Origin: JBGPEQ01 sp050180895
Lineage (GTDB): Bacteria; Pseudomonadota; Alphaproteobacteria; Dongiales; Dongiaceae
Direction of reading: 5' to 3'
NCBI GenBank assembly: GCA_050180895.1
Contig: JBFXDS010000013.1
Coordinates: forward strand, 1 to 64,000
DNA length: 64,000 bases
Shown in pieces: positions 1 through 7,900 of the stretch; the first letter of the stretch is position 1; every line of letters starts with the position of its first letter. The translations under genes were made by a program, and so were the position numbers. Below the pieces are notes generated by a model, which was given only the letters and a program-made list of their open reading frames with translations, searched no databases and was not told the DNA's origin.

Positions 1-37
1 CGAGGGGGCTACCCAGGTTGAGCGCCCTGACAGAGTC

Positions 38-62
38 CCCTCTCCCGCGGAGCGGGAGAGGG
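38..62. repeat. REP-like GC hairpin downstream of pheS
   Basis: Perfect 11-bp inverted repeat (38-48 with 52-62) around a 3-base loop, followed by GATAGGGTGAGGG-like sequence. It lies 21 bp beyond the pheS stop, presumably between pheS and an unseen pheT. Hairpins of this kind (CCCTCTCCCGC arms) are common interspersed extragenic repeats in alphaproteobacterial genomes. There is no T-tract, so an mRNA-stabilising or REP role fits better than termination. Confidence 0.6.
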
Positions 63-83
63 ATAGGGTGAGGGCCTGCGGCA

Positions 84-1169
84 TCATCGCGTCAGGCCGC
101 TGGACATGCTCGGTACGTCGAACGGCAGGAAGCCGTAGTGCCGGAGCCAGCGCAGGTCGGCCTCGTAGAAGGTGCGCAGATCGGGGATGCCGTATTTCAG
201 CATGGCGATGCGCTCGATGCCCATGCCGAAGGCGAAGCCCTGGTAGCGCGCGGGATCGATGCCGGACATCTCCAGCACCTTCGGATGCACCATGCCGCAG
301 CCGAGGATCTCCAGCCAATCGTCGCCGGCGCCGATCTTCAGCTCGCCGCCCTTGCGCGAGCAGCCGATATCGACCTCCGCGGACGGCTCGGTGAAGGGGA
401 AGAAGCTAGGACGGAAGCGCAGCTTCAGGTCGGCGATGCCGAAATAGGCGCGGCAGAACTCGGTCAGGCAGCCCTTGAGGTGGCCCATATGTGTCGTCTC
501 GTCCACCACCAGCCCCTCGACCTGATGGAACATGGGCGAGTGGGTCATGTCGGAATCGACGCGATAGGTGCGGCCCGGCGCGATGATGCGGATCGGCGGC
601 TTCGACTCCTTCATGGTGCGGATCTGCACCGGCGAGGTGTGGGTGCGCAGCAACTTGCCGCCCGGCCCACCCGTGCCGTCAGCGCCGGCGATGTAGAAGG
701 TGTCGTGCATCTGCCGCGCCGGATGCTCCGGCGGGATGTTGAGGGCGGTGAAGTTGTGGAAATCGTCCTCGATGTCCGGGCCCTCGGCGACGCGGAAGCC
801 CATGGCGCCGAAGATGGCGACGATCTCATCGACGGTCTGGCTGATCGGATGCAGGCGCCCGTCGGGCTCGGGCCGCGGCGGGAGGGTGACGTCGACGCGC
901 TCCGTCTTGAGCCGTTCGTCGAGCTCGGAATCCTGCAGGGCCGTCTTGCGCGCCTCGATGGCGGCGGCGACTGCGTCCTTCACCGCGTTCAGCGCGGCGC
1001 CCGCCGCGCGGCGCTCGTCGGGCGCCATCGCGCCGAGGCCCTTCATGAGGGCGGAGATCTCGCCGCTCTTGCCGAGCGCCTTGACCCGCACCTCTTCGAG
1101 CGCGGCCGGCGAGGATGCAGCAGCAGCAGCAGCGAGCCACTTGGTCTTCACGGTTTCCAGGTTCTGCAT
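84..1169 (-). CDS. pheS: Phenylalanyl-tRNA synthetase alpha subunit
   Basis: Cytosolic class II aminoacyl-tRNA synthetase alpha subunit (361 aa). With PheT it charges tRNA-Phe. Visible features are an N-terminal coiled-coil region (about residues 1-90), the class II motif 2 region with HTSPVQIRTM, the FRPSFFPFTEPSAEVDI stretch and motif 3 GFAFGMGIERIAML near the C-terminus. The open frame extends 18 codons further upstream, but that extension would run through the leader hairpin, so the ATG at 1169 (MQNLETVKTK) is chosen. It is the last visible gene of the infC-rpmI-rplT cluster and has its own promoter and attenuator-like leader. pheT would lie beyond the window edge. Confidence 0.97.
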   Translation of the reverse strand: MQNLETVKTKWLAAAAAASSPAALEEVRVKALGKSGEISALMKGLGAMAPDERRAAGAALNAVKDAVAAAIEARKTALQDSELDERLKTERVDVTLPPRPEPDGRLHPISQTVDEIVAIFGAMGFRVAEGPDIEDDFHNFTALNIPPEHPARQMHDTFYIAGADGTGGPGGKLLRTHTSPVQIRTMKESKPPIRIIAPGRTYRVDSDMTHSPMFHQVEGLVVDETTHMGHLKGCLTEFCRAYFGIADLKLRFRPSFFPFTEPSAEVDIGCSRKGGELKIGAGDDWLEILGCGMVHPKVLEMSGIDPARYQGFAFGMGIERIAMLKYGIPDLRTFYEADLRWLRHYGFLPFDVPSMSSGLTR

Positions 1170-1181
1170 CGTCCGATCCGC

Positions 1182-1214
1182 AAAACAAAAGGGGCCGATC
1201 TTCGCTTCGGCCCC
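1182..1214 (-). terminator. Attenuator-like terminator in the pheS leader
   Basis: On the minus strand an 8-bp stem (GGGGCCGA paired with TCGGCCCC, 8-base loop) is followed directly by TTTTGTTTT. That makes an intrinsic terminator ending only about 12 bases before the pheS start codon. A terminator inside the leader, downstream of the promoter at 1349-1378, is the arrangement of a transcription attenuator. Amino-acid-controlled attenuation of pheST is established in enterobacteria; here it is inferred. Confidence 0.7.
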
Positions 1215-1239
1215 GTCCACCATTCCCGTGACAGTCGCG

Positions 1240-1323
1240 CTAACCGCGCAGCCTCACAGTCCCCCGCGCACAGGCGGACGGCACCACTCTCCCAAGCCCG
1301 CTGGTAAATCGAAAGACGCACAT
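1240..1323 (-). CDS. Possible pheS leader peptide (27 aa)
   Basis: Short frame starting ATG TGC GTC TTT CGA TTT, so two of the first six codons are Phe, and ending at TAG 26 bp before the terminator hairpin. It lies between the pheS promoter and the terminator, where a leader peptide would sit. Two Phe codons are few compared with classical Phe leaders, and no convincing ribosome binding site precedes it. Treat as a candidate only. Confidence 0.3.
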   Translation of the reverse strand: MCVFRFTSGLGRVVPSACARGTVRLRG

Positions 1324-1348
1324 GGTCAATCCATCGTCGCGGCGGCGG

Positions 1349-1378
1349 AGTATAGGAGCCGGCCGCCGCACGGGTCAA
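1349..1378 (-). promoter_or_regulatory. Sigma-70-type promoter of pheS
   Basis: Minus strand: TTGACC (1373-1378), 18-base spacer, TATACT (1349-1354). Transcription would begin near 1342, giving a leader of about 170 bases before pheS. It lies just after the stop of the upstream lipoprotein gene and gives pheS transcription independent of the infC-rplT operon. Confidence 0.65.
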
Positions 1379-1387
1379 CCGGCCGTC

Positions 1388-1783
1388 TCACTCCAGCTGC
1401 ATCAGCAGCAGATTGAGCGCGCCAGCGACGAGGCCTTGCGGCTGGCCGTCGATGGTGAGCTGCTCGAAGGCGATCTGCTGGGTCTGGCGGTTGCGGATGA
1501 ACTGCAGATCGATCAGCCGCTTGCCGCCGGCGCGGGTGGTGCGCTCGATCTTCGCGGTGACGGCCACGATATGCTCGTTGTCGCGGTATTTCTCCGGCCG
1601 GTCGGCCACCCATTCGACCTTGCCGCGGGCGCCGGCCAGTTGGCGCGCCAGATCGTCGTTGGTCTGATCGTCGACGACCGTGCGGGCCGCGCGCACCGCC
1701 TCGATGTCCTTCGAATAGTCGCTGCAGGCGGCGAGCGGGATGATCGCGATGAAGACCAGGACAAGTCGCCGGAACTGCTTCAT
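1388..1783 (-). CDS. Small exported lipoprotein, function unknown
   Basis: 131 aa. The start MKQFRRLVLV is chosen because it gives a typical lipoprotein signal peptide with lipobox LAAC (Cys about residue 20) after a hydrophobic stretch. The mature part is hydrophilic (about 110 residues) and recalls small 'lipoprotein, unknown function' families of alphaproteobacteria. It sits between rplT and pheS, separated from rplT by a palindromic repeat, so it interrupts the usual rplT-pheS adjacency. No function is assigned. Confidence 0.75.
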   Translation of the reverse strand: MKQFRRLVLVFIAIIPLAACSDYSKDIEAVRAARTVVDDQTNDDLARQLAGARGKVEWVADRPEKYRDNEHIVAVTAKIERTTRAGGKRLIDLQFIRNRQTQQIAFEQLTIDGQPQGLVAGALNLLLMQLE

Positions 1784-1840
1784 CAGAGGCTCACAGCCAG
1801 ATCGAGCCTGCAAGCTTGCAGGAGGCTGGGACAAGCCATG

Positions 1841-1923
1841 TGCGTCCTTCGACAGACTCAGGATGAGGGTCTTTCTTGGTGCCGGTAAGACGATCCCTCA
1901 TCCTGAGTCTGTCGAAGGACGCA
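1841..1923. repeat. 83-bp palindromic element, copy 1
   Basis: Left arm 1841-1867 and right arm 1897-1923 are perfect 27-bp inverted repeats (TGCGTCCTTCGACAGACTCA...), with a 29-bp core. It lies 22 bp past the rplT stop and 57 bp before the lipoprotein start. The arm variant here is GACAGACTC/GAGTCTGTC, changed symmetrically relative to other copies. A separate 16-bp palindrome CCTGCAAGCTTGCAGG lies just outside at 1807-1822. Confidence 0.9.
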
Positions 1924-1945
1924 GGATGGACATGCCAGTTGGAGG

Positions 1946-2311
1946 TCAGCCGGCCTTGCCGAGGGCGGCCTGGGCCTGCTTCACCAGGGCGTCGAAGGCG
2001 GCCGGCTCGCGCGCGGCGAGATCGGCCATCACCTTGCGGTCGAGGGTGATGCCGGCCTTCTTGATGCCGGCGATGAACTGCGAATAGGTGAGGCCGTGGG
2101 CGCGCGCGCCGGCGTTGATGCGCTGGATCCACAGGGCGCGGAAATCGCGCTTCCGGTTGCGGCGGTCGCGATAGGCGTATTGCAGCGCCTTCTCGACCCG
2201 CTCGAGGGCGATGCGGTAGTTGGTCGAGGAGCGGCCGACATAGCCGGACCCCATCTCGATGATCTTCTTGTGCCGGGCGTGCGAGGTGACGCCGCGCTTG
2301 ACGCGAGCCAT
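1946..2311 (-). CDS. rplT: 50S ribosomal protein L20
   Basis: 121 aa, the usual length. Opens MARVKRGVTSHARHKKI and carries the L20 core YRDRRNRKRDFRALWIQRIN. Binds 23S rRNA early in 50S assembly; E. coli L20 also autoregulates the infC-rpmI-rplT operon. It follows rpmI by 21 bp in the same operon. Confidence 0.98.
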   Translation of the reverse strand: MARVKRGVTSHARHKKIIEMGSGYVGRSSTNYRIALERVEKALQYAYRDRRNRKRDFRALWIQRINAGARAHGLTYSQFIAGIKKAGITLDRKVMADLAAREPAAFDALVKQAQAALGKAG

Positions 2312-2332
2312 GGCGCAGATCCTCCGTTCGGA

Positions 2333-2536
2333 TTAGAGGCCGTAGGGCAGATAGGTCTTCTTGATGACCTTGGCGTCCGAGGGATTGATCACCTCGGGGC
2401 CGCGCGCCTGGCGCTTCATCTTCTTCGGCCGGCTGATCTGCCGGTGCCGGCGCTGGGAGGGGTACATGACCACCTTGCCGGTGCCGGAGAGCTTGAAGCG
2501 CTTCTTCGCCCCGCTCTTCGTCTTCATCTTGGGCAT
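2333..2536 (-). CDS. rpmI: 50S ribosomal protein L35
   Basis: 67 aa basic protein starting MPKMKTKSGAKKRFK, the signature of L35. It is a component of the large ribosomal subunit. Gene order infC - (membrane protein) - rpmI - rplT is the conserved translation operon with one insertion. Confidence 0.98.
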   Translation of the reverse strand: MPKMKTKSGAKKRFKLSGTGKVVMYPSQRRHRQISRPKKMKRQARGPEVINPSDAKVIKKTYLPYGL

Positions 2537-2667
2537 TTTTCCTGTTCCTTCAAAGAGTTATCCGAAAGCTGCGCGGCGGTTTGGGCATGCCCGTTTCATC
2601 AGCCGTGGCCGCCGGTTCGCAGGAGTGCGGGCTTATACAGAGGCAGGGACGAAAAGGCAAGGATGGC

Positions 2668-3060
2668 TCAGATCAGCCAGTCGAGCAGCCAGGCGAGGCC
2701 CAACAGCGCCCAAAAATACTTCGAGGTCGCCAGCGCCACGACGGCCGACGCGCCGCCGATCACCGACCAGGAGATCTGGCGGAACAAGGCGGCCGCGATG
2801 GCGAGCAGGACCGCCAGGGGCGCCAGCACGAGGGTGCCGGTAAACAACGACGCGACGCCGAAGATCACCGCGAGGCTGCCGAGGATCGGCGGCTCCCAGC
2901 GGGGCGCGGCGGGGGCCGCAGCGGCCACGGCGATGATCGGCAACGCCGCCGGCTGCGGCGGCTCGGCCGGAACCGGGACCGCGGCCGGGATGGCGGGCAC
3001 GGCAGCGGTGGCGTCCTGCTTCGTGGGCAGATGGATGACGGTCTCGGCCATGGGCGGCAT
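2668..3060 (-). CDS. Small Ala/Pro-rich membrane protein
   Basis: 130 aa. A disordered Ala/Pro-rich N-terminus (about residues 14-55) precedes three or four hydrophobic segments (about 57-130) that should span the inner membrane; it ends LLDWLI. No recognised family. It is inserted between infC (32 bp upstream) and rpmI (131 bp downstream), an unusual interruption of this operon. Neither candidate ATG (3060 or the one three codons on) has a clear ribosome binding site. It could be expressed by coupling to infC, or could be a poorly expressed frame. Confidence 0.6.
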   Translation of the reverse strand: MPPMAETVIHLPTKQDATAAVPAIPAAVPVPAEPPQPAALPIIAVAAAAPAAPRWEPPILGSLAVIFGVASLFTGTLVLAPLAVLLAIAAALFRQISWSVIGGASAVVALATSKYFWALLGLAWLLDWLI

Positions 3061-3092
3061 TGTACGCGCAACGGCCGCGGCGCAATAGCCGC

Positions 3093-3629
3093 CTATTTGG
3101 GCGCCAGCACCATCACCATCTGGCGGCCTTCCAGGCGCGGGAACTGCTCCACCTTGGCCTTGGCGTCCATCTCCTCCTTGACCCGGTCGAGCACCTTGAC
3201 GCCCAGCTCCTGGTGCACCATCTCGCGGCCGCGGAAGCGGAGCGTGACCTTGACCTTGTCGCCCTCCTCCAGGAAGCGGACCATCGAGCGCATCTTGATC
3301 TGGAAGTCATGGTCGTCGATGCCCGGCCGCAGCTTGATCTCCTTGACCTCGATGACCTTCTGCTTCTTGCGGGCCGCGTTCTTCTTCTTCTCTTCCTGGT
3401 ATTTCCACTTGCCGAAGTCGAGGATCTTGCAGACCGGCGGATCGGCGTTGGGCGAGATCTCCACGAGATCAAGCCCGGCCTCCTCGGCCATCCGCAACGC
3501 TTCCCGGGTGGGGGTGACTCCGACCATCGAGCCGTCCTCCTTGACGAGCCGGACGGCGGGCACGTTGATTTGCGTATTGATGCGCGGCCCGTCGCGGGCC
3601 GGTGCGGCATCGGTTGAAAACCTAGCTAT
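3093..3629 (-). CDS. infC: Translation initiation factor IF-3, ATA start codon
   Basis: Prevents premature 30S-50S joining and monitors the start codon. With the ATA start at 3629 the protein is 178 aa, beginning (M)ARFSTDAAPA and continuing RINTQINVPAVRLV, the expected IF-3 N-terminus. A perfect GGAGG (3636-3640) lies 6 bases before this ATA. The first ATG/GTG in frame (3563) would delete the conserved RINTQIN segment. Non-AUG starts (ATT in E. coli) are a known feature of infC, linked to autoregulation by IF-3 discrimination against rare starts. Automated callers will truncate this gene by 22 codons. Confidence 0.95.
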   Translation of the reverse strand: MARFSTDAAPARDGPRINTQINVPAVRLVKEDGSMVGVTPTREALRMAEEAGLDLVEISPNADPPVCKILDFGKWKYQEEKKKNAARKKQKVIEVKEIKLRPGIDDHDFQIKMRSMVRFLEEGDKVKVTLRFRGREMVHQELGVKVLDRVKEEMDAKAKVEQFPRLEGRQMVMVLAPK

Positions 3630-3715
3630 GTACGTCCTCCGTCAGATCGTGAACGATGTATGCGGGCCGCCTCCCCGCGCCGGCCCGACACGGCGCAGCC
3701 GCCCGTCCGTGGAGC

Positions 3716-5662
3716 TCATGCGCCGGGAACGGCGGCTTCGGCCTTAAGTCTAGTGACGGCGTCCTGGAGCGCAAGGACTTCCTGCTTTTCGCCGCCGAGG
3801 CGGCGCAGAGCGACCGTGCCGTCGGCCGCCTCCTTCCTGCCGACGACCAGGATCACCGGGACCTTGGCCAGGCTGTGCTCGCGCACCTTGTAGTTGATCT
3901 TCTCGTTGCGCAGGTCCGTCTCCGCCCGCAGTCCGGCAGCCGTGAGCGCGGCCTGCACGCGGCCGGCCCAGGCATCGGCGTCGCCGGTGATGGTGGCGAC
4001 CACGGCCTGCAGCGGCGCCAGCCAGAGCGGGAACTTGCCCGCATAGTGCTCGATGAGGATGCCGATGAAGCGCTCCATCGAGCCGAAGATCGCCCGGTGC
4101 AGCATGGCCGGGCGGTGGCGCTGGCCGTCCTCGGCGATGTAGTGGGCGTCGAGCCGCTCCGGCAGCACGAAATCCAGCTGTAGCGTGCCGCACTGCCAGG
4201 AGCGGCCGATGGTGTCCTTCAGGTGATATTCGAGCTTCGGGCCGTAGAACGCGCCCTCGCCCGGCGCCAGCTCGTAGGGCAGGCCGGCGGCATCGACCGC
4301 GGCCTTGAGCTGTGCCTCGGCGCGGTCCCAGACGGCATCCACGCCGGCGCGCACCGGCGGCCGGTCGGCGAAGCGGATCTTGACCTCGTCGAAGCCGAGA
4401 TCGCGATAGATGCCGAGCAGCAGATCGCAGAAGGCGATGCTCTCCGCCGTGACCTGCTCCTCCGTGCAGAAGATGTGCGCATCGTCCTGGGTGAAATTGC
4501 GCACGCGCATGATGCCGTGCAGCGCGCCGCCCGGCTCGAAGCGGTGGCAGGAGCCGAACTCGGCGAGGCGCAGCGGCAGGTCGCGGTAGCTCTTGAGCCC
4601 CTGGTTGAAGATCTGCACGTGGCAGGGGCAGTTCATCGGCTTCAGCGCGAAGATGCGCTGCGCCGGATCGGCGACGAACTCCTGCAGGCCGGCCTCGTTC
4701 TCCGAGAGATACATGTTCTCGCGGAACTTCTCCCAATGGCCCGATGCCTCCCACAGCTTGCGGTCGACGAGCTGCGGGGTGCGCACCTCGGCATAGCCGG
4801 CGCGGCCGAGCCGGTCGCGCAGGAAGGTCTCGAGCGTGCGGTAGAGCGTCCAGCCCTTCGGGTGCCAGAACACCATGCCGGCGGCCTCTTCCTGCTGGTG
4901 GAAGAGACCCATCTCCTTGCCGATGCGGCGGTGATCGCGCTTCTCCGCCTCCTCGAGCTGGTGCAGATAGGCGGCGAGCTGCTTCTCGTCCGGCCAGCAG
5001 GTGCCGTAGATGCGCTGCAGCTGGGCGTTCCGGGCATCGCCGCGCCAATAGGCGCCGGAGATCTTCATCAGCTTGAAGGCCTTGCCGAGCTTGCCGGTCG
5101 AGGGCAAGTGCGGACCGGTGCACATGTCGAGCCAGTTGCCCTGGCGGTAGATGGAAATCTCCTCGCCCTCGGGAATCTCGTGCACCCACTCGGCCTTGTA
5201 TTTCTCGCCGTGGTCGGCGAACCAGCGCGCGGCCTCCTCGCGCGACCACACCTCGCGGGCGATCTTCTCGTCGCGGTCGACGATCTCGCGCATCCGCTGC
5301 TCGATCTTCGCGAAATCCTCGGTGGAGAACGGTTCGTCGCGGACGAAATCGTAGTAGAAGCCGCTGTCGGTGGCCGGGCCGAACGTGATCTGGGTGCCCG
5401 GGAAAAGTTCCTGCACCGCCTCGGCCAGCACGTGCGCGCAATCGTGGCGCAGCAGCTCCAGCGCATCGGGATGGGTACGGGTGACGACCTCGATGCGGGC
5501 GTCGCGGTCGATGACCGCCGCCAAGTCCTTCACCTCGCCGTCGATCTTGACGGCGAGCGCGGCCTTGGCCAAGCCGGGGCCGATGGCGGCCGCGACCGCC
5601 GCGCCGTCCACCGGCCCGTCGAAACGGCGCATACTTCCGTCCGGCAGCGTGATCGCGACCAT
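3716..5662 (-). CDS. thrS: Threonyl-tRNA synthetase
   Basis: 648 aa (E. coli 642). Charges tRNA-Thr and edits Ser-tRNA-Thr. Domain order is TGS (about 1-60), editing domain with the HDCAHVLAEA metal site (about 72-82), class II catalytic core with MNCPCHVQIF (zinc-binding Cys), and the C-terminal anticodon-binding domain ending LALQDAVTRLKAEAA. It heads the infC cluster, with a strong promoter just upstream. Confidence 0.98.
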   Translation of the reverse strand: MVAITLPDGSMRRFDGPVDGAAVAAAIGPGLAKAALAVKIDGEVKDLAAVIDRDARIEVVTRTHPDALELLRHDCAHVLAEAVQELFPGTQITFGPATDSGFYYDFVRDEPFSTEDFAKIEQRMREIVDRDEKIAREVWSREEAARWFADHGEKYKAEWVHEIPEGEEISIYRQGNWLDMCTGPHLPSTGKLGKAFKLMKISGAYWRGDARNAQLQRIYGTCWPDEKQLAAYLHQLEEAEKRDHRRIGKEMGLFHQQEEAAGMVFWHPKGWTLYRTLETFLRDRLGRAGYAEVRTPQLVDRKLWEASGHWEKFRENMYLSENEAGLQEFVADPAQRIFALKPMNCPCHVQIFNQGLKSYRDLPLRLAEFGSCHRFEPGGALHGIMRVRNFTQDDAHIFCTEEQVTAESIAFCDLLLGIYRDLGFDEVKIRFADRPPVRAGVDAVWDRAEAQLKAAVDAAGLPYELAPGEGAFYGPKLEYHLKDTIGRSWQCGTLQLDFVLPERLDAHYIAEDGQRHRPAMLHRAIFGSMERFIGILIEHYAGKFPLWLAPLQAVVATITGDADAWAGRVQAALTAAGLRAETDLRNEKINYKVREHSLAKVPVILVVGRKEAADGTVALRRLGGEKQEVLALQDAVTRLKAEAAVPGA

Positions 5663-5698
5663 GCCTTCTCTCGTCAGCCCCTCACCGCAAGGCGCCGC

Positions 5699-5726
5699 AA
5701 TCTAGAAGGAATCGAAGCAGTGTCAA
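5699..5726 (-). promoter_or_regulatory. Sigma-70-type promoter of thrS
   Basis: Minus strand TTGACA (5721-5726), 16-base spacer, TAGATT (5699-5704), about 37 bases upstream of the thrS ATG. A consensus -35 and good -10 make this a likely start for the thrS-infC-rpmI-rplT transcript. Confidence 0.6.
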
Positions 5727-5832
5727 GGCGGGCACACCCGACGACTATGAAACGTGTAGGGGCCTTCGGATCATGCGATGGCGCGCCGGACGACCTGCCG
5801 GTCGCCCCTGCATCCGATCGACGAGCGACGGA

Positions 5833-6327
5833 TCAGGATGCCGCGTGGCCATTGGCGCCCTGCGCGGCGGCGTTGCGGCGCATGACGCGGATCTTGTTGT
5901 AGGCCTCGTTGATGCGGGCCATGCGCTCGTGCGCGAACTTGACGATCTCGGAGGAGACGCCGGCGTTCGACAGCTTGTCCGGATGCGTCTCCTGCACCTT
6001 GCGGTGGTAGGCCTCGCGCAGCTGGGCGTCGGTCGCATCGGCGGCGACGCCGAGCAGGTTATAAGGATCGGCACCGCTCTCGGCCGCCGTGGCCGCCTGC
6101 GGCCTCTCGACCGGCTTGACCCGGCGGGCGAGCGCCTTGGTGAAGATGGTGATGGAGCCGTCGAGCGCCTCGAACGGGAGGAAGATACGATCGTCGTTCA
6201 TCAGGTCCGACAGGCGCTGCGTCTGGCCGACGAAGAGATAGCCGTTCAGGATCGCGCCGCTGTCGAGTTCCAGCTCGACCAGCAGTTTCTTCTTGAACAC
6301 CTTCTTGTCGTCGCCGCCGTAACCCAT
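5833..6327 (-). CDS. J-domain protein with N-terminal unknown domain (paralogue A)
   Basis: 164 aa. N-terminal about 65 residues (LLVELELDSGAILNGYLFVG ... NDDRIFLPFEALDG) form a small beta-rich domain I cannot name. The C-terminal about 65 residues are a J domain (DPYNLLGVAADATDAQLREA ... HPDK), with the HPD tripeptide needed to stimulate DnaK ATPase. There is no Gly/Phe or zinc-finger region, so this is a class III DnaJ-like cochaperone. It is a close paralogue of the neighbour at 6475-6954, in the same orientation. Confidence 0.85.
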   Translation of the reverse strand: MGYGGDDKKVFKKKLLVELELDSGAILNGYLFVGQTQRLSDLMNDDRIFLPFEALDGSITIFTKALARRVKPVERPQAATAAESGADPYNLLGVAADATDAQLREAYHRKVQETHPDKLSNAGVSSEIVKFAHERMARINEAYNKIRVMRRNAAAQGANGHAAS

Positions 6328-6474
6328 CGCCTCGACCTCGAACGCAGACCAGCGCGACGCGGGCGCGCCGCATCGCCGTCCGCCATTGTCTAGAACGGAC
6401 TCCCCAACTTTCCCTTAAGGTAAGGCCGCGTTAACCGTGAGCGGCCAACAGACCCGAAGCGACAGAGGGCCGGC

Positions 6475-6954
6475 TCAGCCGCCGTGATACCACTTCGGTG
6501 CTGCCGCGCCGTTCGACTGGCGCTGCTTGCAGATTCGGTCGTAGGCGTCGTTGATACGGGCGATCTTATCGTTGGCGAGCTGCAGGAACTCCGGCGGCAA
6601 GCCCATGGCCGTGAGCTTGTCGGGATGGGTCTCCTGCACCTTGCGGTGATAGACGGCCTTCAGCTCGTCGTCGGCGATCGAGGGGGCGACGCCGAGGATT
6701 TCGTAAGGATCGGTCGTGGTCATCGGCAGCGTGACCTGATTCAGCGGCGTCACGCAGCGCACGGTCGACTTGCGGACGATCTTGATCAGCCCGTCCGAGG
6801 TCTCGAACGGCAGGAAATCGCGGTCGTCGTTGAGCAGATCGGGCAGGCGCTGCTTGTGGCTGACGAAGACGTTGCCGAGCATGCGCTGGCCGTTGTCGAT
6901 CTCAACCTCGACGGCGAGCTTTATCTTCTGCAGCTTCGGGTCGGAGTCGTACAT
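6475..6954 (-). CDS. J-domain protein with N-terminal unknown domain (paralogue B)
   Basis: 159 aa with the same architecture as paralogue A: an N-terminal domain (VEVEIDNGQRMLGNVFVSHK, LPDLLNDDRDFLPFET) followed by a J domain (DPYEILGVAPSIADDELKAV, HPDK). Shared blocks such as NDDR.FLPFE and YHRKVQETHPDK show an ancient tandem duplication. The linker differs (LNQVTLPMTTT here). Likely a cytosolic DnaK cochaperone targeted by its N-terminal domain; the client is unknown. Confidence 0.85.
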   Translation of the reverse strand: MYDSDPKLQKIKLAVEVEIDNGQRMLGNVFVSHKQRLPDLLNDDRDFLPFETSDGLIKIVRKSTVRCVTPLNQVTLPMTTTDPYEILGVAPSIADDELKAVYHRKVQETHPDKLTAMGLPPEFLQLANDKIARINDAYDRICKQRQSNGAAAPKWYHGG

Positions 6955-7075
6955 GGTCGTCGTCCCGGTCAGTGTCCGTTTCGGCGGATTTATGACAACG
7001 ACTACGGCAAAATTCTGAACGGCACGTTAACAGCGGCGGTCGGGACCGCCTTCGAACCGGAGAGGATCTTCGAGC

Positions 7076-7858
7076 ATGGGTCGCGCCGATCCGCCTGAGA
7101 CGTTGATTCGCGCCGACGGCATTGCGATCGCCTATCGCCGCGTCGCCGCCGATGCCTCCGACCGCCGGCCGGGCATCCTGTTCCTGCCCGGCTTCGGCTC
7201 GGACATGACCGGCACGAAGGGGACCGCACTCGACGCCTGGGCGCGCAGCCGCGGCCAGGCGTTGCTGCGCTTCGACTATTCCGGCCACGGGCAATCGGGC
7301 GGCGCGTTCGGCGACGGCACGATCGGACGGTGGACGGAGGATGCGCTGGCCGTGCTCGACCGGCTCACGGCCGGACCGCAAATCCTGATCGGTTCCAGCA
7401 TGGGGGGCTGGATCATGCTGCTGACGGCGCTGGCGCGGCCGACGCGCATCGCCGGCCTCGTCGGCATCGCCGCGGCGCCCGACTTCACCGAGGAGCTGAT
7501 GTGGGCGCGGATGCCGGCGCCGGTGCGCGAGCGGCTGATGCGCGACGGCGCGATCCTGGAGCCCTCGCGCTATGGCGAGGCGCCGACGCAGATCAGCCGC
7601 GCCCTGATCGAGGACGGACGGCGGCATCTCCTGCTGCACGGCGCGATCGACATCCGCTGTCCCGTCCGCCTGCTGCACGGGATGGCCGATCCCGACGTGC
7701 CCTGGCAGACCAGCCTGCGGCTGGCCGAGCGGCTGCGCGGTGGCGACGTGACGCTGACCTTGATCAAGGGCGGCGACCATCGGTTGAGCCGGGAGCAGGA
7801 TCTGCGGCGGATGCTGGCGGCCATCGAGGATCTGTCGCAAGGGTGGGACACAAGGTAG
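7076..7858 (+). CDS. Alpha/beta hydrolase (ABHD10-like)
   Basis: 260 aa single alpha/beta-hydrolase domain. The nucleophile elbow is GSSMGG (Ser at about residue 106); the oxyanion region is LPGFGSDMTGTKG, the acidic residue is probably in GMADPDVP (about 204) and the catalytic His in GGDHRLS (about 235). The layout (LPGF.SDM.GTK and R.DYSGHG.S) resembles bacterial relatives of ABHD10-type esterases. Substrate unknown. Transcribed away from the J-domain pair. Confidence 0.9.
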   Translation: MGRADPPETLIRADGIAIAYRRVAADASDRRPGILFLPGFGSDMTGTKGTALDAWARSRGQALLRFDYSGHGQSGGAFGDGTIGRWTEDALAVLDRLTAGPQILIGSSMGGWIMLLTALARPTRIAGLVGIAAAPDFTEELMWARMPAPVRERLMRDGAILEPSRYGEAPTQISRALIEDGRRHLLLHGAIDIRCPVRLLHGMADPDVPWQTSLRLAERLRGGDVTLTLIKGGDHRLSREQDLRRMLAAIEDLSQGWDTR

Positions 7859-7900
7859 AGGCGGTCCGACGCGACCACCCGTGCGACAAGTTCTCCCGCG

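Noticed and set aside
4223..5902. 559-codon plus-strand frame opposite thrS
   Set aside because: Antisense shadow of thrS; no recognisable motif and atypical amino-acid composition.
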